Shown here piece by piece: positions 1 through 8,300 of a stretch of DNA of 13,039 nt. Within the stretch, counting starts at the first letter, position 1. Every line of letters begins with the position of its first letter. This DNA comes from DATFEN01 sp035691285 (GTDB lineage: Bacteria > Acidobacteriota > Vicinamibacteria > Fen-336), in NCBI GenBank assembly GCA_035691285.1, contig DASSJI010000134.1, positions 1 to 13,039 on the forward strand. The letters are read 5' to 3'. A model generated the notes under the pieces. It saw nothing but the letters and a program-made list of their open reading frames with translations. It was not told the origin of the DNA and searched no databases. The position numbers and the translations under genes were made by a program.

Positions 1-89
1 CCGGCCAATGTCAAGTCAACCCTCGCCAACAAGGTGAGGATGCCTCGACTTCCGCCCTGCCGCTTGGGCACCGGCCGGAAGCTCCTACC

Positions 90-320
90 TCAGGTGCCGA
101 GCAGGCTTAGGAATTCGCTGTCGCTCAGGTCGGAGGTTGCAAGGGCCCACGCCTTGAGGCGTGTGGGATCGTCACACCCCTCGATCCTCGGCCTCACGCG
201 GTCGAACACGGCAAGGTGATGCTTGCGTGCCAGTGCGACACACAACTTTCGCTCGGCCTCCAGGCGGTCCAGGGCCTCGCCATCTACGAGACCGGCGGTA
301 TAAAGACTCGACTGCATCAT
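90..320 (-). CDS. small hypothetical protein, 76 aa
   Basis: I do not recognise this gene with certainty. The start chosen is the ATG at 320, the first of a Met-Met pair, because a purine-rich GGGAGAGAG lies a few bases upstream; an in-frame ATG at 347 has no such signal. Codon third positions are mostly G or C, as in real genes of this window. The protein is soluble, with an Arg/Glu/Leu-rich helical middle and a C-terminal part that reads IEGCDDPTRLKAWALAT and then a DLSDSEFLSLLG-type end. That pattern loosely recalls the C-terminal tails of Rpn/PD-(D/E)XK transposase-associated proteins, but the nuclease domain is absent and the resemblance is only an impression. The ATG overlaps the stop codon of an upstream minus-strand reading frame (ATGA overlap), which suggests translational coupling. 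It lies in the lower-GC flank beyond a tRNA 3' end, a common place for acquired DNA. Confidence 0.35.
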   Translation of the reverse strand: MMQSSLYTAGLVDGEALDRLEAERKLCVALARKHHLAVFDRVRPRIEGCDDPTRLKAWALATSDLSDSEFLSLLGT

Positions 321-663
321 TCGCTCTCTCCCGAACACTCGGGCCAAGTCGGACTCATGTAATACCGGCCCGCCAAGGCCATCAAGACATCCTCCGCGTC
401 ACGGTTGACCTCCCGGCCCATACGGTTCCTGAGAGTCGAGCTGAAGCCTTGCAGCCCGTAACACCTGATGACGCTGGCGCACGAGATGGGGCGCCGCAGC
501 CATCTATGGCGTTTGTGCGTCCTTACCTCTGATGAAGCTGTGACTGCCGCACGAATCGCGCCGGCAGAACGATGGGTGCGCCGCGCCACCGGGCTCTCGA
601 GGGAGCCACCGCCCGCGACGCGGGGCGCGTGACAGGGAAAGCGGTCATCGAGGGTCGTCCCGC

Positions 664-684
664 TGCAACCCAGTTGCAACCCAG
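664..684. repeat. tandem direct repeat, 2 x 10 bp
   Basis: The 10-base word TGCAACCCAG occurs at 664-673 and again at 675-684, separated by a single T, so the period is 11 bases, about one helical turn. It lies about 55 bases beyond the tRNA-Thr 3' end. Closely spaced repeats of this kind can bind a recombinase arm domain or a regulator, but nothing else in the window identifies a binder. The repeat is visible directly; its function is unknown. Confidence 0.5.
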
Positions 685-702
685 GCTCGATGACTGGAGC
701 CT
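683..702. repeat. inverted repeat / small hairpin downstream of tRNA-Thr
   Basis: AGGCTC at 683-688 and its exact complement GAGCCT at 697-702 flank an 8-base loop. On the minus strand this hairpin would form about 36 bases after the encoded CCA of the tRNA, so it could help end or process that transcript. No T-run follows it on the minus strand, so it is not a standard intrinsic terminator. Confidence 0.3.
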
Positions 703-738
703 CGATCTCGCATTCAAGCCTCTAAACATCTGAGGGGC

Positions 739-813
739 TGGAGCCGACGGTGGGACTTGAACCCACGACCTGCTGATTACGAATCAGCTGCTCTACCACT
801 GAGCTACATCGGC
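739..813 (-). tRNA. tRNA-Thr (anticodon CGT), CCA encoded
   Basis: Read on the minus strand this folds into a complete cloverleaf. The 7-bp acceptor stem GCCGATG/CGTCGGC has one T-G wobble. The D-arm is GCTC AGTGGTA GAGC. The anticodon stem GCTGA/TCAGC closes the loop TTCGTAA, whose positions 34-36 are CGT, reading the threonine codon ACG. The variable loop is AGGTC and the T-arm is GTGGG TTCAAGT CCCAC with the conserved TTC. The discriminator is T and the 3' CCA is genome-encoded (739-741). ACG is expected to be used in a GC-rich genome. The 3' side faces the lower-GC flank at 1-738, the side on which integrative elements normally insert. Confidence 0.96.
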
Positions 814-848
814 CAGGGGCGGGCTCGCGCGATCCGCGAGAGAATGGC

Positions 849-877
849 ATCCTAGCAGAAGCGCTCGGGGGCGACAA
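849..877 (-). promoter_or_regulatory. candidate sigma-70-type promoter for tRNA-Thr
   Basis: On the minus strand, TTGTCG (872-877) and TAGGAT (849-854) each match the sigma-70 -35 and -10 consensus at four of six bases and are separated by exactly 17 bases. Transcription would begin near 842, giving a 5' leader of about 30 bases before the tRNA at 813, a normal length for RNase P processing. The site sits in the 86-base divergent gap between the tRNA and the kinase gene. This is a motif match only. Confidence 0.45.
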
Positions 878-899
878 TCCGCGGGAGGGTCCTGGTCTC

Positions 900-3242
900 G
901 TGAGTTGGCGGCGGTGGTTCGGGCGGGAGGCGGACGCGCCGACGCCCAGGCAGGCTCCCTCCGGTCCGGGCCACGACGCCACGCTCGACGCGGCGATCAC
1001 GCCGCCGGGCGCGACAGGCGGCCCGTCCCGGATCGGCCACTACGAGGTCGTGCGCAAGATCGGCCAGGGCGGCATGGGCGTCGTCTACGCGGCACGCGAC
1101 GACCGCCTGGGCCGCACGGTCGCGATCAAGACGATCTCCGCGGCCACGGACTCGACCGCCCGCCTGCGTCTGCAGCGGGAGGCCCGCGTCGCGGCGAGCG
1201 TCAGCCACCCAACGATCTGCCAGATCTTCGACATCGGCGACGACGGGGGCACCGTGTTCATCGCCATGGAGCTGCTCGAAGGCGAGCCGCTGAGCGAGCG
1301 CCTGCGCCGGGGGCCGATGCTGGTCGACGAGGCGCTCCCGGTCGCGCTCGGGATCCTCGCGGCCCTCCAGGCCCTCCACGCGCGCCAGATCGTCCACCGC
1401 GACCTGAAGCCGTCGAACGTGTTCCTGACGCCTCACGGCGTCAAGCTCCTCGACTTCGGCCTGGCGCGCCCCTCGCTGCCCGGCACGAGCAGCGGCGAGA
1501 GCCTCACGCAGACGGGGGCGCTCCTGGGAACGCCCCGCTACATGTCGCCGGAGCAGGCGCGGGGAGACGCCGCCGACACCCGCTCCGACCTCTTCTCCTT
1601 CGGCGCGATCCTGTTCGAGATGCTCGCGGGGAGGCCGGCCTTCGTCGGCAACAGCGTCGTCGAGATCCTCTACGCCACGCTGCACGAGCAGCCTCCCGCC
1701 CTGGCGGGCAGCAGCGCCGCGATCGCGGCGGATCGCGTGATCCGGCGCGCCCTCCAGAAGGATCCGGCGGCCCGACCGCAGAGCGCGGCCGAGATCGCCA
1801 GAGAGCTGGAGGGAATCGCCCAGACTTCCACGGGCGCCACGGCCCGGGCGCTCACGCGGCTGATCGTGCTGCCGTTCCGGATCCTGCGGCCCGACCCCGA
1901 GACGGACTTCCTGGCGACGAGCCTCGTGGAGGCCCTGGGATCCTCCCTCGTGGGCCAGGAGTCGCTCCTCATCCGCTCCAGCATCGGCGCGCAGCGCTTC
2001 GTGGGCGAGACCCTGGACCTGAAGCGCATCGCCGCCGAGGCGGACGTGGACCGGGTGCTCACCGGCACCATCCTGCGCGCGGGCGAGTCGATCCGCGTGA
2101 GCACCCAGCTCGTCGAGGCTCCGGCGGGCACGCTGGTCTGGTCCCACACCGCGCAGGCCCCCGTGGGTGACGTCTTCGAGCTGCAGGACAGCCTGGCGCG
2201 CCGAATCCTCGAGTCGCTCCCGCTCGCCCAGGGAGCCGCGCCGCCCCAGGCTCGGCCCCACTCGGCTCGCGCCTACGAGCTGTACCTCCGTGGCAACCAG
2301 CTCACGAGGATCGCGGACGCGAAGGACGCGCGCGAGCTCTACCTCCAGTGCCTCGCCGAGGATCCCGCCTTCGCTCCGGCCTGGGCCCGGCTCGGCCGCT
2401 GTCATCGCGTCATCGGCAAGTACCTCGAGGACCGGGCGGGGAACGAGGCGCGAGCCGAAGAGGCGTTCCGCCGGGCCCTGGAGCTGAGCCCCGACCTCGC
2501 GACGGCCCACAAGCTCTATGCACACCTCGAGGCGGAGCGGGGAGAGAGCCGCCATGCCGTGAAGCGGCTCATCGATCTCGCGGGGCGGAGCCGCAACGAT
2601 CCCGAGCTGTTCGCCGGGCTGGTCCTGGCGTGCCGCTACGCCGGGCTCCACGAGGCCTCGGTCGCGGCGCACCGCGAGGCCCGCCGCCTGGATCCCCGGG
2701 CCGCAACGAGCATCGTCTACACGCACATGGTTACCGCCGAGTACGACGACGCGATTCGCGAGCTGGACGACACCTACGGGGTCGAGGCGCGCTTCCAGGC
2801 GCTCCTGCTCGCCGGACGCCGGGACGAGGCTCGCGAGCAGGCCCGAGCCTTCGACCACCGCCCGGACTCGCTGCCGCCGACGCTGCGCGCGTTCCAGGAA
2901 ACGCTCCGGGCCCTGGCCGGGGACGATCGCGACGCCTGCGTCGAAGCCCTCGAGCGGGCGAACGCCTCGCACCCCGACCCCGAGGCGCACTACCTCTTCG
3001 CGGTCCAGCTCGCGCGCCTCGGTCGCACGCAGCGGGGCCTCACCATCCTGCGCCAGTGCCTCGACGAGGGCTACGTCCTGCCGAAGGCCCTCGCCCGCGA
3101 GCCCGGGTTCACGGACCTGGCGAACGACCCCGCCTTCGAGGACCTGCTCCTCGCCGCCGAGGCGGAGCGCCAGGAGAGCGCCGGCGTCTTCCGCGACGCC
3201 GGAGGCCCGGCCCTGCTCGGCGTCGCGCTCGTGTCGGCCTGA
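900..3242 (+). CDS. Ser/Thr protein kinase with TolB-like domain and C-terminal TPRs
   Basis: This is a 780-aa cytoplasmic Hanks-type kinase (PknB/Stk class) that should phosphorylate Ser/Thr of partner proteins. All catalytic marks are visible: glycine loop GQGGMG (55-60), ATP-anchoring Lys77 in VAIK, helix-C Glu94, the HRDLKPSN loop (166-173, catalytic Asp168), DFG (185-187) and an SPE version of the APE motif (216-218). It is an RD kinase, probably controlled by activation-loop phosphorylation. Residues about 318-440 match the TolB/FlgO-like region seen behind many bacterial kinases and cyclases (LPFRILRPDPETDFLAT, then VLTGTILR and RVSTQLVEA). Residues about 455-760 are helical TPR-like repeats, likely a protein-binding platform. 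No transmembrane helix is seen, unlike PknB with its PASTA domains. The GTG at 900 follows GGGAGGG (883-889) with a 10-base gap. The gene converges on the transporter gene with six bases between stops. Substrate and signal are unknown. Confidence 0.93.
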   Translation: MSWRRWFGREADAPTPRQAPSGPGHDATLDAAITPPGATGGPSRIGHYEVVRKIGQGGMGVVYAARDDRLGRTVAIKTISAATDSTARLRLQREARVAASVSHPTICQIFDIGDDGGTVFIAMELLEGEPLSERLRRGPMLVDEALPVALGILAALQALHARQIVHRDLKPSNVFLTPHGVKLLDFGLARPSLPGTSSGESLTQTGALLGTPRYMSPEQARGDAADTRSDLFSFGAILFEMLAGRPAFVGNSVVEILYATLHEQPPALAGSSAAIAADRVIRRALQKDPAARPQSAAEIARELEGIAQTSTGATARALTRLIVLPFRILRPDPETDFLATSLVEALGSSLVGQESLLIRSSIGAQRFVGETLDLKRIAAEADVDRVLTGTILRAGESIRVSTQLVEAPAGTLVWSHTAQAPVGDVFELQDSLARRILESLPLAQGAAPPQARPHSARAYELYLRGNQLTRIADAKDARELYLQCLAEDPAFAPAWARLGRCHRVIGKYLEDRAGNEARAEEAFRRALELSPDLATAHKLYAHLEAERGESRHAVKRLIDLAGRSRNDPELFAGLVLACRYAGLHEASVAAHREARRLDPRAATSIVYTHMVTAEYDDAIRELDDTYGVEARFQALLLAGRRDEAREQARAFDHRPDSLPPTLRAFQETLRALAGDDRDACVEALERANASHPDPEAHYLFAVQLARLGRTQRGLTILRQCLDEGYVLPKALAREPGFTDLANDPAFEDLLLAAEAERQESAGVFRDAGGPALLGVALVSA

Positions 3243-3254
3243 GACGCCTCAGCC
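3236..3254. terminator. weak bidirectional hairpin between convergent genes
   Basis: GGC-C-TGAG, loop ACGC, then CTCA-GCC forms a 7-bp stem with one bulged C. The TGA stop of the kinase lies in the left arm and the stop of the transporter (minus strand) in the right arm. It could serve both convergent transcripts. There is no T-run on either strand, so this is at best a weak or Rho-assisted terminator. Confidence 0.22.
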
Positions 3255-5336
3255 CGGGCTCTCCCCCGCCTCGACCGCTCGCACCAGTTCCGCGACCACC
3301 TCGCGCGCGTCCCGCCTGCTTCCCCCGACGTCCGTCAGGCCGAGGACGGAGCTCATGGCTCGAAACAACGCGGGCGGCGCGACGTTCTCCAGGTACTCGC
3401 GCGCGGTCCCGCTCAGGCGGTTCCGCGAGCGCAGCGCCCACAGCGCGATCTGGACGGGCCGCCGCTCGAAGGCGCACGACAGCAGGTGATTGACGAGCTC
3501 GAGCCGCCGCTCGGCCTCCTCGCCCTGGGGATCGAGCCCCGCCGGCCAGGCGTCCAGCTCCCGCTGCGCCGCCGCCAGCAGGGGCTCGCGTTCGACGGCG
3601 ACGCCAGGCGCTTGCTCGCCCAGGCGGTCGAGGGCCGCGGCGCACTCCCGCCGCACGTCGAACGAGGCGTCCGCGAGCCCCAGGAGCAGGCCCTCGACGG
3701 CCCGGGTCTCGGCGCAGCCCTTCAGCGCCTGGGGCAGCCGGCGCCTGACGGCCTCGGGCTGGGCGGGGTCGAGGAGCGCGTCCACGATCTGCCCCACGGC
3801 GCGCGGCGTCACGGTCCGGAGCGCCCGCAGCGCGTCGGCCGAGGTCTCCGACGGGCCCAGCAGGGGAACCACGAACGGCACCAGGCGCGGGTCGAGCCGG
3901 CGCTGCGCCTGGAGCATCCGGCGCGCCCGTTGGCGGTCGCTCGAGGACAGCGCCGCGACCGCCTCCACGATCGGGTCCGCGGGCGAGGAGGGCGGGGGCG
4001 TGGCCAGGGCCGCCCTCAGGCCCGGCGCGGCGTCGAGGCGCGTCAAGGTGTGCAGCGTGGTGGCGTCCCGGGCCTCGCTCATGTCGAGGCGCACGGCGCC
4101 GGCCCGGAGGCTCGCGGCGAGGGCCGCCACGTACCCGCCGTCGAGGCGCCGGCACAGGACGAGCGACGCCGCGGCCGTGGCGACACAGCCGGCAAAGAGC
4201 AGCGAGGGGGCGTGCACGGGCGCGACGCTCACGGCCAGGAGCGCGGCGGCGGCGCCCAGCACCGCGCCGAGCTTGTCGCAGCCCACGTCCACGAGCGCCT
4301 TGGCCGCGCGCTTCTCGCCTTCGCGCAGCGGGGTGTAGAAGAGCTCGTAAGCCGAGCGGAACAGCGAGTTGTGGAGCACCGCCTCGGCTCCGCGGGCGAT
4401 GACGGCCGCCGCCACGCCGGGCGCCAGAAGGCCCAGGAGCCCGCCCGCGACGACGGCGGCCGGCTGCGTGGCCGCCGTCCCGGCGAGACCCAGACGACGC
4501 AGCGCACGCCCTGCGAGCACGGCCTGAGCCACGACGCCCAGCAGGCCGACGCCCATGTGGAACAGCGCGAAGAACCACATCAGGCGCGAACCGCCCGCGC
4601 CACCAGCCGTGGCCGCGGCGCCCAGCGTGTAGTCCAGCATCGCCTCGACGGCCGCGCCGGTGCCGACCAGGAGCGCCAGGCTGCGAAGGTACGGCGCGCC
4701 CGCCAGCGCGGCGAGGCCGGCGGCGCCCTGCGCCTCCTCGCCGGGCGCCGGCTCGTCCGTCGCGAGCCTCAGCGCCAGGAAGGCCCCGGCCAGGTGGAGC
4801 GCGGCCAGGAAGCCGAACATGCCGGGCACGGACGCGTATCCCGCGGCCAGGAGCGCTGCCGTGCCCCCCGCCACGCCGCCGAGCGCCGCGCCGGTGCCGA
4901 TGGTCCCCATCGCCTGCCGCGCCGCGTGCGGATCGAAGGACTCGTTGACCAGCGACCAGAAGCCCGAGACGAGGGGCGCTCCGAGGAGCGCGAAGTGGAA
5001 ATACAGCGCGATGGCCGCGGCCCGCGGCGCGATGGCCGCCAGGACCCACTCGGCCACGAGCAGGGCGGCGCTCCCGAGGAGCGACGCCGGAAGCAGCCGC
5101 GCGGGCCCGAGCCGCGCCAGGGCTCGCGAGAAGAGCAGCACGAACGCCACGGCGACGAGCGCGGAGCCGACCATGGCGACCGGCAGGTGGCGTACGTCGA
5201 AGCTCGACAGGAACAGCGCGTCGCGCGTGGCCTTGCCGGCCACCTGCCACGCGACCAGCGCGAGGGCGGCGATCGCGGCCAGCAGCGCGCGCCGGCGGTC
5301 GCGGTCGGCTCCCCCGGGAAGGGAGGCTGCGCTCAT
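3249..5336 (-). CDS. nucleotide-translocase-like / MFS membrane protein with HEAT-like C-terminal domain
   Basis: This is a two-part protein of 695 aa from the ATG at 5336. Residues about 15-400 are a multi-pass membrane domain of roughly 11-12 hydrophobic segments. Two stretches recall the ATP/ADP translocase (Tlc)-like branch of the MFS fold: GFWSLVNESFDP followed by a glycine-rich GTGAALGGVAGG (about 125-158), and ELFYTPLREGEKRAAKALVD with CDKLG (about 331-357). Residues about 420-695 are soluble and alpha-helical, Ala/Leu/Arg-rich with repeated helix pairs (for example VRRRLPQALKGCAE and FDVRRECAAALDRLGEQ), typical of HEAT repeats, and probably lie in the cytoplasm. The frame is open upstream to 5513, but that stretch covers the start of the divergent fdnG gene and has Arg/Ser-rich shadow composition, so the start at 5336 is preferred; a CGGAG lies about 12 bases upstream. 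The substrate is unknown: obligate-parasite members exchange nucleotides, but free-living homologues are uncharacterised. Confidence 0.82.
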   Translation of the reverse strand: MSAASLPGGADRDRRRALLAAIAALALVAWQVAGKATRDALFLSSFDVRHLPVAMVGSALVAVAFVLLFSRALARLGPARLLPASLLGSAALLVAEWVLAAIAPRAAAIALYFHFALLGAPLVSGFWSLVNESFDPHAARQAMGTIGTGAALGGVAGGTAALLAAGYASVPGMFGFLAALHLAGAFLALRLATDEPAPGEEAQGAAGLAALAGAPYLRSLALLVGTGAAVEAMLDYTLGAAATAGGAGGSRLMWFFALFHMGVGLLGVVAQAVLAGRALRRLGLAGTAATQPAAVVAGGLLGLLAPGVAAAVIARGAEAVLHNSLFRSAYELFYTPLREGEKRAAKALVDVGCDKLGAVLGAAAALLAVSVAPVHAPSLLFAGCVATAAASLVLCRRLDGGYVAALAASLRAGAVRLDMSEARDATTLHTLTRLDAAPGLRAALATPPPSSPADPIVEAVAALSSSDRQRARRMLQAQRRLDPRLVPFVVPLLGPSETSADALRALRTVTPRAVGQIVDALLDPAQPEAVRRRLPQALKGCAETRAVEGLLLGLADASFDVRRECAAALDRLGEQAPGVAVEREPLLAAAQRELDAWPAGLDPQGEEAERRLELVNHLLSCAFERRPVQIALWALRSRNRLSGTAREYLENVAPPALFRAMSSVLGLTDVGGSRRDAREVVAELVRAVEAGESPG

Positions 5337-5342
5337 GTGGTC

Positions 5343-5371
5343 AAGACACTCCGACAGGCGTAGGGTATAGG
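5343..5371 (+). promoter_or_regulatory. candidate promoter of the fdn operon
   Basis: AAGACA (5343-5348) and TATAGG (5366-5371) are spaced by 17 bases in the 49-base gap between the divergent transporter and fdnG genes. Each matches the sigma-70 hexamers at four of six positions. Transcription would begin near 5378, only about eight bases before the GTG start of fdnG, so the leader would be nearly absent. No clear FNR or NarL half-site is seen in so short a gap. This is a motif match only. Confidence 0.3.
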
Positions 5372-5385
5372 TCAAGCGAGGTGCC

Positions 5386-8300
5386 GTGCAGCGACGGACC
5401 TTCCTCAAGGCGGCGGCCGTGGGCGGAGGCGCGGCGCTGGGCTTCGACCTCTCGAAGGCCCACGCCGAGGCGCGCGCGCTCAAGATCGCGCGCACCACGG
5501 AAACCCGCAGCACCTGCCCTTACTGCGCGGTCTCCTGCGGGGTGATCATCCACACCCTCGGCGACCGGGCCCGCAACGTGAAGCCCTCCGTCGTTCACGT
5601 CGAGGGAGATCCCGACCATCCCATCAGCCGCGGCACGCTCTGCCCCAAGGGCGCCTCGCTCCGCGACGACATCACCCACGGCAACCGGCTGCGCGCGCCC
5701 AGGGTGCGGCGCCCCGGCTCCGCGCGCTGGGAGGACGTCTCCTGGGACGAGGCGATCGCCGGCATCGCGCGCCACGTCAAGGACACCCGCGACCGCTGCT
5801 TCGTGGCGAGGAACGCCAGGGGCCAGGTGGTCAACCGCAACCCCGGCATCGCGATGATCGGGGGCTGCACGGACACGAACGAGTTCAACTTCCTCCAGTG
5901 GAAGGTGGTGACGGCCTTGGGGGTCCCCTACCGGGACACCCAGGCCCGTGTTTGACACGGCCCCACGGTGGCCAGTCTGGCCGCCACGCTCGGCCGCGGG
6001 GCCATGACGAACGGCTGGGTCGACATCAAGAACGCCGACGTCATCCTGGCCATGGGCGGCAACCCCGCCGAGAACCATCCCGTCGGCTTCAAGTGGTTCA
6101 TCGAGGCGAAGAAGGTCCGGAACGCGAAGCTCGTCGTCGTGGACCCGCGCTTCACCCGGACCGCCGCCGTGGCCGACCTCTACTCCCCCATCCGCGCGGG
6201 CACCGACATCGCCTACCTGTTCGGGATCGTGCGCCACGCGCTCGCGACCGGACGCTTCCACGAGGAGTACGTCCGCATCCACACGAGCGCGCCGCTCATC
6301 GTGGGCGAGACGTACGGCTTCGAGGCGGGTCTCTTCTCGGGCTTCGACGCGGAGAAGGGCCAGTACGCCAAGGACGCCTGGGCCTACGAGCTCGACGCGA
6401 AGGGCTTCGCGAGGAGCGACCCGTCGCTCCGGCACCCGCGCTGCGTCTTCCAGCTCCTGAAGACGCACGTGGACCGCTACACGCCCGAGATGGTCGAGCG
6501 CATCTGCGGCGTGCCGAAGGAGACGTTCCTGAAGGTGGCCGAGGTCGTGACTTCGACTGGCAACGCCGAGCGTGTCGGCACGATCACGTACGCCCTCGGC
6601 TGGACGCAGCACTCGAAGGGCGTCCAGATGATCCGGGCGGCGGCGATCCTGCAGCTGCTCCTCGGCAACGTGGGGCGCCCCGGGGGCGGAGTGAACGCCT
6701 TCCGCGGCCACTCGAACATCCAGGGCGCGACCGACACCGCCGGCACGTTCGAGATCCTTCCGGGCTACCTCAGGACGCCCCGCGGGGAGTGGGCGACGCT
6801 CGCGGACTACGTTGCCGCCGTCACGCCGAAGCCGCTCGCTTCGGCCTCGATGAACTACTGGCAGAACTACCCGCGCTTCATGGTGTCCCTGTTGAAGGCG
6901 GCCTATGGCTCCCGCGCGACGGAGGCGAACGACTTCGGCTACGCCTGGCTGCCGAAGGTCGACGGCAACTACTCCTGGCTCTACATCTTCGACGACATGT
7001 ACCGCGGCCACTCCGAGCGCGCGGGCGGACGCGAGCCGGGGCCCGAGGGCCTGATCAGCTTCGGCATGAACCCCGTGGGGACGGGTCCCAACTCGAAGAA
7101 GATGGTCGCCGCCCTCGCGAAGCTGAAGTGGCTGGTCGTGGTCGAGAACGTCGAGGCCGAGACCGCGGCCTTCTGGAAGGCGCCGAAGGAGCTGGAGGGA
7201 CCGCTCCCCGACCGGATCGGGACCGAGGTGTACCTGCTGCCGGCGGCGACCTTCGCCGAGAAGGACGGCACCTTCACGAACTCGGCGCGCTGGCTGCAGT
7301 GGAAGTGGAAGGCGCTCGACCCGCCCGGCCAGGCGAAGCCCGACCAGGAGATCCTGGCGCGCTTGTTCCTGGCCGTGCGCGACCTGTACGAGAAGGAGGG
7401 CGGCGCTTTGCCCGAGCAGGTGCTGAGCGTCGCGTGGGACTACGCGAACCCGGTCTGCCCCGACCTCGCCGAGGTCCTGAAGGAGATGAACGGCAAGGCG
7501 ATGGCGGACCTGCGGGACCCGAAGGACCCCAGCCGCGTCGTGCGGCGCGCCGGCCAGCAGCTCGACGGCTTCCACGAGCTGCGCGACGACGGCTCCACGT
7601 CGTGCGGCAACTGGGTCCACTCCGGCGTGTTCACCGAGAGAGGCAACCACGCTCAGCGCCGGAGCGACGCCGATCCCACGGGCCTGGGCATGTTCCACGA
7701 GTGGGGCTTCTCCTGGCCCGCGAACCGCCGCGTGATGTACAACCGCGCGTCGGCAGACGCAGCAGGCCGGCCCTGGGACCGCACGCGGGCGGGCATCGCC
7801 TGGAGCGGCGAGAGCTGGACGGGCGACGTGCCCGACATCAAGGCCGACGCGCCGCCCGGCGCGTTCGGCGCCTTCATCATGATGCCCGAGGGCGTCGCGC
7901 GGCTGTTCGCGCCGACGCTCGAGGACGGGCCATTCCCGGAGCACTACGAGGCGATCGAGGCGCCGATCCCGAACCCGCTGCATCCCGAGGCGACGAGCAA
8001 CCCGGTCGCGAAGCGCTTCGGCTCCGACAAGGACGTCTACGGCAGCCGCGACGAGTTCCCCATCGTCTGCACGACGTATCGCCTCACCGAGCACTTCCAC
8101 TACTGGACGCAGCATCAGAGCGCGGGCCGCCTCAACGCCCTCCAGCCGGGCTTCTTCGTGGAGATCCCCGAGGGCCTCGCCCGCGAGAAGGGGATCGCGA
8201 ACGGAACGCAGGTGCGGGTCGTCTCGGCGCGCGGCGCGATCCAGGGCGTCGCGATGGTCACGAAGCGCCTGGCGCCCCTCGTCGTGGACGGCCGTCCGCT

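Noticed and set aside
34..532. Plus-strand frames in the left flank (34-219 and 161-532)
   Set aside because: Arg/Pro/Ser/Thr-rich translations without start signals or domains; the minus strand has the more coding-like third positions here.
317..679. Minus-strand 120-residue frame as a decayed tyrosine recombinase
   Set aside because: The stretch GLQGFSSTLRNRMG faintly recalls a recombinase LRHTFATxL box, but the Arg and His are missing and no other catalytic residue is visible. I do not claim an integrase.
739..813. A second copy of the tRNA 3' end as an attachment-site repeat
   Set aside because: I found no repeat of the tRNA 3' sequence elsewhere in the window, so an integrated element cannot be bounded.
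852..2990. A 712-residue minus-strand frame opposite the kinase
   Set aside because: Low-complexity Arg/Glu/Asp/Leu composition typical of a GC-rich antisense frame, and it also covers the divergent promoter region. The kinase on the other strand has intact catalytic motifs.
5953..5955. TGA in fdnG as a nonsense mutation making a pseudogene
   Set aside because: The stop is UGA at the exact active-site Sec position, is followed by a SECIS-like hairpin at the right distance, and the protein after it is fully conserved in the same frame.
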